From positions 1 to 13,993 of the forward strand of contig CAZXDS010000083.1 of assembly GCA_964639525.1 (NCBI GenBank): DNA of 13,993 bases, written 5' to 3'. Every line of letters starts with the position of its first letter. Positions within the stretch are counted from its first letter, which is position 1. The DNA is from CAZXDS01 sp964639525 (lineage in GTDB: Bacteria; Bacteroidota; Ignavibacteria; Ignavibacteriales; Melioribacteraceae). The position numbers and the translations under genes were made by a program. A model generated the notes under the pieces. It was given only the letters and a program-made list of their open reading frames with translations. It ran no database searches and had not been told where the DNA came from. Of the stretch, positions 1-6,639 are shown piece after piece.

Positions 1-36
1 TATATACTCTTAACGTGTTGTTTTTTGTAATCTTAA

Positions 37-55
37 TTTTGACCCCGAATCGCTG
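37..55 (+). repeat. Copy 1 of a 19-nt repeat; left bracket of the defence locus
   Basis: The sequence ttttgaccccgaatcgctg lies just beyond the 3' end of res. The reverse complement of 8635-8653 matches it at 17 of 19 positions, so the two copies face inward around the whole mod-to-res locus. A third, related copy lies at 8907-8921 in the same orientation as this one. The copies were read directly from the sequence. Whether they are ends of a mobile unit or members of a dispersed intergenic repeat family is not settled. Confidence 0.55.
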
Positions 56-58
56 AAT

Positions 59-89
59 AAAAGCCGTGTTATTTTAATACGGCTTTTTT
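59..89. terminator. Probable bidirectional intrinsic terminator after res
   Basis: A 9-bp perfect stem (aaaagccgt at 59-67 with acggctttt at 79-87) encloses an 11-nt loop that can pair a little further. A T-rich tail follows on the + strand and an equivalent A-run (T-run on the - strand) precedes the stem. It lies about 55 nt beyond the res stop codon, so it would end the leftward defence transcript. It could also stop transcripts entering from the left edge. Confidence 0.7.
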
Positions 90-144
90 GTTTTTAAATT
101 TATGATTTAAGTTTCGCGAATTTGTTTCTTGTATTGTAAACTTC

Positions 145-2769
145 CTAATCTAATTCACTAACCGCAGAAACTTGTCTGTATTCAACATTTTCAAACTCAT
201 TGAAATGAGCATATCCGCATTTAATTTTTTGCTTTTCACTTGTCCTTAATTCTTGTCCTGCGGATTTAGTTTCTGCAACAAAGTAAACCGTCTTTTCATT
301 CTTTTTTATTAATGCCCAGTCGGGATTGTAATTTCCTATCGGCGTTTTAATCTTAAACCAGAAAGGCAGCTTAAAATAAAATGCAATATCATCTCTACTT
401 TCACATTCCTTTGCAAATTCGTATTCTATATTTGAATCAAGTGGGACAAGGTTGTTGTAAATTGTTTTATCATGCTTGTTTATATTAAATGTTAATTCGT
501 TAATGTGAATTTCATAATTATCAAACAGCCTCATTTCATATTCTTTTGAACCTATTCTTTCATATTTGATCCCATCAATCATTAATTCCGTTAGAATTTC
601 TTTTATTGCAATAACCGTATTGTCAAGAAAAAATTGCGGATTAATTAATACTTTGCCTATTCTTCCTGACTCTTTTAAAATCTCAAAAATCGTTTTGCGC
701 GTTAGTTCTGTTCTTTCCTGTATGTAAAAAAGAACATCCGGAATTTGAAATACACCGTTAAGCGATTTGGCATAAGAGGCTTTTGTTTCCATTACAATGC
801 CCGTACTGTCAAATTCCAGAGCAGATTTTATTGTTTTAATTACCGCTCTTTTTACGGTTGGCATTTGGCTAACGGCTTTAGCAGCCTTCTTAATCAATTC
901 CTCTGTTTTATATTCCACACGATAAGTAGTTAAGTATTTTATTCTATTCCAAATATCTTTAAACTTTTCATCAAGCTCAAAACCCTTTTTGTATTCCACG
1001 GTTGCTCTTTTCCGTTTGTTTTTTATTCTACCTTCAAATGATACTCCGCAATCGGTTTCAATTTCGGACTGCAATTGTTTGGCAAAATCTTCATAAGATT
1101 CATTGGCAACAACCGTTAAACGGTTTATGTTTTTATCATGTATTCTTATTCCCATTTGATTAACGGCAAGTCTTAAACCTCTGCCTATTTCCTGTCGTTT
1201 TTTCAATTCCGATTTGGTTTCGTTCAAAGTACAGATTTGAAATACGTTCGGATTGTCCCACCCTTCACGAAGAGCGGAATGGCTGAAAATAAATTGTAAC
1301 GGTTCATTAATATCAAGCAGCTTTTCTTTGTTTTTCATTATCAACTTAAACGTATCATCGTCCGCTTTGGTATTTCCTTTTGAGTCTTTCCATTTGCCTT
1401 TTTTATCGGCAGAAAAATATCCGTTGTGAACATCTTCCGCATCAAATGGAATTAGTCCTTTAAAAGCAGTCTTGGCAGAAATATCATTGTAAATTTCTTC
1501 AAACCACTTTGCGAATTTTCCTTTAACCTGATTTCCTTCCGTGTTGTAACTGCGATAGTTGGCAACACGGTCAATAAAAAATAACGAAAGAACTTTAATG
1601 CCTTTGCTTTTTAATTTTCGTTCTTTCAAAAAATGTTCTTCAATGGTTTTTCGTATTTGAACTTTCATTACCTCGTCTGTAAGTCCGCCGAAAGTATCGC
1701 CTACAAACACTGTCTCACCATTGGATAGTTCAATCAGATTTTCCGAAATGTCAATACCGTTAATAATGTAACCTGTTTTGTAAATCTCTCTTTTGTTGGA
1801 TAAATCGTATAAATCGTATCCTACTTTTGCCGTAACCGATTTACGTTTTACTCCGTCTGAAGTATTCACATCTATTTTAATTTTGGCGGAAGTACGAGTT
1901 TTTGTTGCAGTTACTTTTTCCAAATTTAAATACGCTTCATTAAAATCATTTTCGGTAAAAATGGAATCAACTTCAATTTGTTTTACTAATCCCAAGTCAT
2001 AAGCTTTTACCGGATCAAGACTGTAAACCATATTGTAACGGTTTGTGTGCGTAGCCGAATAACGCAGCGTACAAAGCGGATTTAAATTTTCAACAGCTTT
2101 CTTTCTGATTTCCGTTTCTATATTTTGCGGTTCGTCCACAATAACAATCGGAGCAGTTGATTGAATAAATTCAATCGGTTTTTTACCGGTTAATTTGTCA
2201 TTCGGTTTATTGATTATATTTTCGTCTTTGGCAAATGAATCGATGTTGATAACAAGAATTTGAATGTTATTACCGATTGCAAAATTCCTAAGATTTGAAA
2301 CTCGCCTTGAATTATACACGTAAAAATTAACAGGAGTTTTATCGTAAAGATTTTGGAAATGGTCAAAAGTGATTTCAAGATTTTTCAGCACACCTTCGCG
2401 AATGGCGATGGAAGGAACAACAATAACAAATTTTTTAAATCCATATTTTTTATTCAGCTCGTAAATTGTGCGGAGATACACATAAGTTTTACCCGTTCCG
2501 GTTTCCATTTCAATCGAAAAATTCATTCCGTCTAATTTATCGGAAACATCAAGTTCATTTCGCTTTTGAATTTCCCGAACATTTTTAAGAATCTGTTCTT
2601 CGCCTATTTCAATACGGTTTCCAACTCCGCCATCGGCAAACATATAATTTTCGGAACTTAACGAAAAGCTGAAATCGCCATGCTTTAACGATTGCCCTTC
2701 AAAAACATCCACAATGGAATTTATTGCATTTATTTGAAACTGCTGATTTGGGTCGAAGCGGAATTTCAT
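145..2769 (-). CDS. res: Type III restriction endonuclease Res subunit
   Basis: This is the ATP-dependent translocase and nuclease of a type III restriction-modification system; it works in complex with Mod (6640-8526) and cuts DNA when unmodified sites are met. The 874 residues show superfamily 2 helicase motifs in order: Walker A TGTGKT (90-95), motif II DEPQ (212-215), motif III YSATH (237-241), EGWDNP (502-507) and motif VI QEIGRGLR (526-533). The C-terminal nuclease signature is NPDWAL (D817) followed by AETK (E833, K835), the PD-ExK pattern of type III Res proteins. Length is a little below the 970 or so residues of EcoP15I Res, and nothing essential looks missing. The ATG at 2769 lies 4 nt after the preceding stop with no clear ribosome site, suggesting translational coupling. 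It is unusual in being separated from mod by five genes. Confidence 0.96.
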   Translation of the reverse strand: MKFRFDPNQQFQINAINSIVDVFEGQSLKHGDFSFSLSSENYMFADGGVGNRIEIGEEQILKNVREIQKRNELDVSDKLDGMNFSIEMETGTGKTYVYLRTIYELNKKYGFKKFVIVVPSIAIREGVLKNLEITFDHFQNLYDKTPVNFYVYNSRRVSNLRNFAIGNNIQILVINIDSFAKDENIINKPNDKLTGKKPIEFIQSTAPIVIVDEPQNIETEIRKKAVENLNPLCTLRYSATHTNRYNMVYSLDPVKAYDLGLVKQIEVDSIFTENDFNEAYLNLEKVTATKTRTSAKIKIDVNTSDGVKRKSVTAKVGYDLYDLSNKREIYKTGYIINGIDISENLIELSNGETVFVGDTFGGLTDEVMKVQIRKTIEEHFLKERKLKSKGIKVLSLFFIDRVANYRSYNTEGNQVKGKFAKWFEEIYNDISAKTAFKGLIPFDAEDVHNGYFSADKKGKWKDSKGNTKADDDTFKLIMKNKEKLLDINEPLQFIFSHSALREGWDNPNVFQICTLNETKSELKKRQEIGRGLRLAVNQMGIRIHDKNINRLTVVANESYEDFAKQLQSEIETDCGVSFEGRIKNKRKRATVEYKKGFELDEKFKDIWNRIKYLTTYRVEYKTEELIKKAAKAVSQMPTVKRAVIKTIKSALEFDSTGIVMETKASYAKSLNGVFQIPDVLFYIQERTELTRKTIFEILKESGRIGKVLINPQFFLDNTVIAIKEILTELMIDGIKYERIGSKEYEMRLFDNYEIHINELTFNINKHDKTIYNNLVPLDSNIEYEFAKECESRDDIAFYFKLPFWFKIKTPIGNYNPDWALIKKNEKTVYFVAETKSAGQELRTSEKQKIKCGYAHFNEFENVEYRQVSAVSELD

Positions 2770-2773
2770 TATT

Positions 2774-3274
2774 TTAAACTAAATAATCTTTTAAAGTAAT
2801 ATCATGCCCAACAGGAATATATGCGATATTATCTTCATCGTAAAAACTGTTTTTGATTTTATAAGATTTTTGGGAAATAAGCCATTTCCTATAAACAACA
2901 TTATCAAAATTTACTTTATTCACTAATCCTATTCTATTTAAAATAAACTTAATAAACGGCTCTGTTAAATGAAGCTGCATAGTTTTATTGCTCTTTGATT
3001 TTAATTCACATAAAATAACAAATAGCTTATTTTCTTTTACGGCAAAAAGGACATAATCATTTATTGAACATAATTTTTTTTCGCTGCAATCAAAAAAAGG
3101 AAATATTTTTTCATTTGTATCAAATGAGTATAAAAGAATTTTCCCCTGTGTTTTAATTTGAGTTTTAGGATAGTTTTTTGTGTTAGTTTCAGTTAAGAAT
3201 ATCTTCCCGCTTTTTGCGAATTTTCTAAATTTTTGATTTAACGATTTTTCAATAATAGAGATGTTATTCATCAT
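2774..3274 (-). CDS. Small PD-(D/E)XK nuclease-like protein paired with an AAA ATPase
   Basis: I do not recognise a named family. From the ATG at 3274 it has 166 residues. The reading frame also allows a TTG start at 3292 (172 residues, overlapping the ATPase end), but ATG directly follows the ATPase stop (TAA, one base, ATG) and is the better start. In the 172-residue numbering, a strand with D79 (NDYVLF) is followed about 16 residues later by a hydrophobic strand ending in E96-L-K98 and then a helix containing Q106. This matches the spacing of PD-(D/E)XK nuclease cores, in which Asp, Glu and Lys bind metal and catalyse phosphodiester cleavage. No membrane segment or signal peptide is evident. 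The tight packing between the ATPase and res implies co-expression. The nuclease assignment is inferred from one motif and could be wrong. Confidence 0.75.
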   Translation of the reverse strand: MMNNISIIEKSLNQKFRKFAKSGKIFLTETNTKNYPKTQIKTQGKILLYSFDTNEKIFPFFDCSEKKLCSINDYVLFAVKENKLFVILCELKSKSNKTMQLHLTEPFIKFILNRIGLVNKVNFDNVVYRKWLISQKSYKIKNSFYDEDNIAYIPVGHDITLKDYLV

Positions 3275-3275
3275 T

Positions 3276-4679
3276 TTATTCAAATGTTTCAAAATTCAGC
3301 GAATGGATTCTTCTGTTTAACGAATTAATAACTTCATCTATTGTATTAACTTCAAATCCATTTTCCGTTACTTCAAGTGCTTTCACTTTTGTTTTTCTAC
3401 TATTCTTATTCGGATAATTAAAAAGATAAACACCAACTTCTTCAGGTTTCATAATATTCTCTTTTTTATAATTAAATGGTAGTTTATTCCTACTTTTATA
3501 CTTTGAAAGGAGAATATGAACATTGAGCTCATTTAATATATAATCGCTATGCGTAGTGATTATAACTTTAAAACCTTCTTTTATTATTCTTGATATCCAA
3601 CGCGATAAAAGAATTTGATTGTCAGGATGCAAATTTAATTCCGGTTCATCTATGATTATATAATCACCGGTTTCCGCAAGATGCCTAAAATAAATTACCA
3701 AATTACTTAATGATTTAACCATTGATGCTGTTAAATGCATTGATAATTTTTTAGATTTGTTCTTGTTGGGTCTATACTCTACTTCGCCGTCTCTTGTAAT
3801 TACTATTTGCCCATCTAAAATATTTGTTTCAAGCTCTTCTGCTAAATATGAAAACCGACTTGTCTTTTTTTTATAATTTGTTATGTCATCGGCAATTTCA
3901 AGACTTTCTCTTATCGGCAACGGATATCGCGTTGCTCTTCTATTTAATATATCAAACGGATCATCTTTTGTCTTTTTATTGCTAGAGGCTCCTAATTCTA
4001 ATAGTTTATCTAACAGTACATTTCGCTGCACAGAAAGCTCTTTGTTAAAAATATTTATTGCCATTCTTTCGGCAGGCGCTATAAAAACTTTTGGAAGCAG
4101 CAACCCTAATACAATATCAATAATAATATCTACTACAATTCCTCTCGATAAATTGGCAAATATTATTTCTTTATTTTTTATAGATTTCCCTTCTATTTTA
4201 TTTCCTGAACTAATAAAATAATATTCAAGGTATGTAGATTTTTTCTTTTTGTGAAAAATAATTTCATAGTTTTGAAAGCCTATTGAGGTTTTTTCTATTT
4301 CTTTTTCCGAAAAAATTTCCCTTAATTTTTCCAAGGTTTCATTTATTTCAATTGTACTATTTTCAAAATTACTTTCCGGTGAAGCAAAAATAAGAGGTAA
4401 CGTTTTAGTATATGATTTAGATATTTGATTAAAAAAATTATAATTTTCAAATAATTCTATTAAATCTATTTTTCCTTCATTTTTTGAAATATTAGCCGAC
4501 AAATGATTGCGTAATTTGGGAAGTATATTTATTCTATATTGTTTTCTGAATAGTCCATAAATCGTATGTGCAATATATGTTTTGCCTGTGTTATTCGGAC
4601 CTGTAAAAATTATTAATTTTTTCGATAAATCAATTTCACATTTATAAACAACGCCTACATTTTCGGCTTTAAATATCAT
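3276..4679 (-). CDS. AAA-family ATPase with ABC/SMC-type head (AAA_15/AAA_21-like)
   Basis: This 467-residue protein looks like a complete ABC-type ATPase head of the kind found in OLD, RecF, Septu and related defence ATPases. Walker A is GPNNTGKT (27-34). An APAER segment (201-205) is typical of this group. A signature-like HLTASMVKSL lies at 315-324, Walker B IIIDEPELNLHP at 341-352, and the switch-histidine motif THSDYIL at 376-382. There is no C-terminal TOPRIM domain, so it is not an OLD or GajA nuclease; a separate effector is expected, and the next gene (2774-3274) is the obvious candidate. The ATG at 4679 has AGGA five bases upstream, a good ribosome site for this region. About 108 nt separate it from the truncated upstream gene, so it may begin its own transcript running on into res. 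Its exact role in defence is inferred from family and neighbours. Confidence 0.9.
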   Translation of the reverse strand: MIFKAENVGVVYKCEIDLSKKLIIFTGPNNTGKTYIAHTIYGLFRKQYRINILPKLRNHLSANISKNEGKIDLIELFENYNFFNQISKSYTKTLPLIFASPESNFENSTIEINETLEKLREIFSEKEIEKTSIGFQNYEIIFHKKKKSTYLEYYFISSGNKIEGKSIKNKEIIFANLSRGIVVDIIIDIVLGLLLPKVFIAPAERMAINIFNKELSVQRNVLLDKLLELGASSNKKTKDDPFDILNRRATRYPLPIRESLEIADDITNYKKKTSRFSYLAEELETNILDGQIVITRDGEVEYRPNKNKSKKLSMHLTASMVKSLSNLVIYFRHLAETGDYIIIDEPELNLHPDNQILLSRWISRIIKEGFKVIITTHSDYILNELNVHILLSKYKSRNKLPFNYKKENIMKPEEVGVYLFNYPNKNSRKTKVKALEVTENGFEVNTIDEVINSLNRRIHSLNFETFE

Positions 4680-4787
4680 TCTTTATCCTAATATTTTTAT
4701 ATACAGAAATTACAAAATAATAAATTTAATTAACATTTATTTGCATGAAATAAAACTCACAACACGTTTTTAATTTGCATTGACATG

Positions 4788-5261
4788 TTAATTTTTGATT
4801 GCTCTGGTGCTCCAGCCGTTATCCACAGCTTCATTCATATACCAATATCGGGCTTTATTGTTTTTAACTTTAATCAGCGATCTGTAATGCGTCCACGACA
4901 ATTCGGTTCTGAGTTCAGCATCCGATTCGTCATGCTCTTTTCCTTCTTCCAATAGGTGCCGCACTGCGGCACCTATTGGGAAAGATTTGTAAAAGAGTCT
5001 CATTCTTTTTAAACTTCCTTCTGTAAAACCTTTACCAAATTCTTCAGCTAATTTTTTTGACAGCTCTTTTATTAAAAAAACACCGTACTCCGCCCTTGTT
5101 TTTCCTTGCTGTTCTTCTTCAACAATTATTTCACCGATTTTCCAATAAGCTTGAACCATTTCAAAATTTACGTTTTGAATTACACGTTTACGCGAGTTTT
5201 CCAAAATGCTTCGGATAGAATCATATATGGTTGTTATGGGTTTTTCTATTTGTAACTTCAT
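4788..5261 (-). pseudogene. Truncated YhcG/DUF1016 N-terminal domain protein with translated palindrome
   Basis: The 157 residues match the DUF1016 N-terminal domain of YhcG-type proteins: the AYWKIGEIIVEEEQ region (39-51), EYGVFLIKELSKKL (58-71), FGKGFTEGSLKRMRLFYKSFP (75-95, split here only for description), ELSWTHYRSLIKV (120-132) and NEAVDNGWSTRAI (143-155). Full-length members run to about 340-380 residues and carry a C-terminal PD-(D/E)XK nuclease domain. Here a stop codon follows straight after the STRAI motif, and the downstream 108 nt shows no continuation in any frame. A 14-bp perfect hairpin (4949-4979) lies inside the gene and codes for residues 95-105, part of an insertion of about 19 residues between the YKSFP and ELSW motifs. 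The nuclease half is lost, so I read this as a decayed gene; a stand-alone N-terminal protein is the alternative. Confidence 0.75.
4949..4979. repeat. REP-like 14-bp palindrome inside the DUF1016 reading frame
   Basis: ccaataggtgccgc (4949-4962) pairs perfectly with gcggcacctattgg (4966-4979) around a 3-nt loop. Unusually for such a strong hairpin it lies within a coding sequence, keeps the frame, and coincides with residues that look extra relative to the family. It looks like an intergenic-type palindrome that inserted in frame. Confidence 0.75.
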
Positions 5262-5283
5262 TTGCTCTTAAAAAACTATTATT

Positions 5284-5305
5284 AGCGTCTCGTCTGTGAG
5301 ACGCT
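5284..5305. repeat. Palindrome between DUF1828 and DUF1016 genes, possible weak terminator
   Basis: agcgtctc (5284-5291) and gagacgct (5298-5305) form a perfect 8-bp stem with a 6-nt loop. On the leftward transcript a run of six Ts follows about 10 nt after the stem (5269-5274 region), so it could end part of the mod-DUF6978-DUF1828 transcript. It equally resembles short REP-type palindromes common in intergenic DNA of this kind. Confidence 0.5.
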
Positions 5306-5405
5306 GATTAGTTTGTGTTCAATATTTTCAATTTTATGATACGCTAAATACTTTTAATTATTTTTATTTGAAATTCCGGATTTTAATGGAAATAGTATTT
5401 CATTT

Positions 5406-6155
5406 TTACGCAACCAGTTTATCAATTAATTTTTCCCTTTTCTTCCAAGGAAAATCATAAATACCGTACTCGTCAATAGCTTGAGAAACATCAGGGGCAA
5501 CTTCTTTCTCCAGATCATTCAATATCATTATTCCCTCGTTGTTACGGGCTTGTTTAGTATCTTCAAAAGCAAAAAGATGTGAGATGATATTTTGTCTCTT
5601 AGGATTTGAAACCGCTTTGATAATCCGTTCGGGGGCTTTATCAGAAGATGGAATTAAGAAATCAAACTTATGCTGAAATGAACTTTTTCCCTGCAATATA
5701 ATATTTCTTGAGAAACGTACATTTTTCTGATGAAGAAAATTGGCAACATCTTCTAGAAAGAAGGTTTCAATTTTAGGTGAAGCAATCACATATAAGTCAT
5801 CAACTGCCATTAACGCTTGTAAATAATTATGTTTGCGCATTGGAAATGTAGGTGGCGTTGCTATTGTTGTCAATTCTTTTCCTTTTATAATTACACCAAA
5901 TCCATTAAGGATAGTATCTAATTCTCTTTTTCGTGCAGGGGTAGATATCTCAACTCCGGACATTTCAAGATTACTTAAAGTTTCTCCGTCATCTGTCATA
6001 TAAATACGATCTCTTTCGTCCCGTTTCAAATAGAACTGAATATAATCATTGATATGATTTACAAAAGGAGTAGTTATTTCATAATAGCCATTAATTTCTT
6101 TATAGTTGATTTTTTGTTTCAACCAACTTATGTATGATTCAATAAGTTCTTTCAT
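5406..6155 (-). CDS. DUF1828/DUF1829 domain protein
   Basis: This 249-residue protein fits the paired uncharacterised domains DUF1828 (N-terminal) and DUF1829 (C-terminal). The N-terminal half carries an ITTPFVNHINDYIQFYL segment (27-43) and YMTDDGETLSNLEMSG (52-67), the D-D-G turn typical of DUF1828. The C-terminal half has GKSSFQHKFDFLIP (156-169) and RIIKAVSNP (177-185). The FDF then K arrangement is reminiscent of a restriction-endonuclease fold, but I cannot confirm catalytic residues. No signal peptide or membrane segment is seen. Its ATG overlaps the stop of the DUF6978-like gene by ATGA, so the two are translationally coupled and probably act together. Molecular function is unknown; placement directly after mod in a restriction locus suggests defence or phage response, which is inference. 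Confidence 0.85.
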   Translation of the reverse strand: MKELIESYISWLKQKINYKEINGYYEITTPFVNHINDYIQFYLKRDERDRIYMTDDGETLSNLEMSGVEISTPARKRELDTILNGFGVIIKGKELTTIATPPTFPMRKHNYLQALMAVDDLYVIASPKIETFFLEDVANFLHQKNVRFSRNIILQGKSSFQHKFDFLIPSSDKAPERIIKAVSNPKRQNIISHLFAFEDTKQARNNEGIMILNDLEKEVAPDVSQAIDEYGIYDFPWKKREKLIDKLVA

Positions 6156-6637
6156 ATCAGTAACGTTTTTGTAATCTTCGGTAATTGTTTAACATTGCAA
6201 TATCTGAAAAATTCTTCCATAATTTCATAGATATCTTTTCCGCTAATTGGTAATAATAATTCCGCAGGTACTGCCCATTTTTCTCCAAAACCCTCAACAT
6301 ATAAATGTATATGAGGGGAAGGTATCTCTTTTCCATTGTGTGGTTCTAACAATTGTAACGGCACTGCTTCAACTTCGGGATTTAGATGTGGAGCTCCATC
6401 AAAATCCGATCTTCTAAGTATATATGCTTTTCTAACTCTATTTTGATAAACTACTTTTGTAATCTTAATACTTCCTCGATAAATATCAAATAAAAATTTC
6501 TCATGCTTATCCGCAGATGTAAATGAAAGAATCAACTTTCCTCCTGAATTAGGGAATTGATATTCCCTATTATTTTCAGGATATTTTTCCATTCCAAAGA
6601 AAAAATCTGCTTCTTGTTGTGTAATAAAATTTGCCAT
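6152..6637 (-). CDS. DUF6978-like protein coupled to mod
   Basis: This 161-residue protein resembles the DUF6978 family, an assignment from memory of its motif pattern and therefore moderate. The conserved-looking core is IYRGSIKITK (52-61), YQNRVRKAYILRRSDFDGAPH (64-84 by position; key residues R69, D78, G81, H84), N86-P87-E88, then HIHLY (109-113) and KWAVP (120-124). The paired H84 and H109/H111 with D78 and E88 could form a metal or catalytic site, which is inference. The start codon lies 2 nt after the mod stop, with AAGG about ten bases upstream inside the mod end. Its 3' end overlaps the DUF1828/DUF1829 gene. This packing makes it part of the mod transcript. Function unknown. Confidence 0.82.
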   Translation of the reverse strand: MANFITQQEADFFFGMEKYPENNREYQFPNSGGKLILSFTSADKHEKFLFDIYRGSIKITKVVYQNRVRKAYILRRSDFDGAPHLNPEVEAVPLQLLEPHNGKEIPSPHIHLYVEGFGEKWAVPAELLLPISGKDIYEIMEEFFRYCNVKQLPKITKTLLI

Positions 6638-6639
6638 CT

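Noticed and set aside
3276..4679. Calling the ATPase an OLD-family or GajA nuclease
   Set aside because: The protein ends soon after the switch-histidine motif and has no TOPRIM domain.
12..4768. A 10-nt match (aacgtgttgt at 12-21, reverse complement at 4759-4768) that might mark the ends of a smaller inserted block
   Set aside because: Ten-base matches are expected many times by chance in 14 kb on both strands, and the flanks do not extend it.
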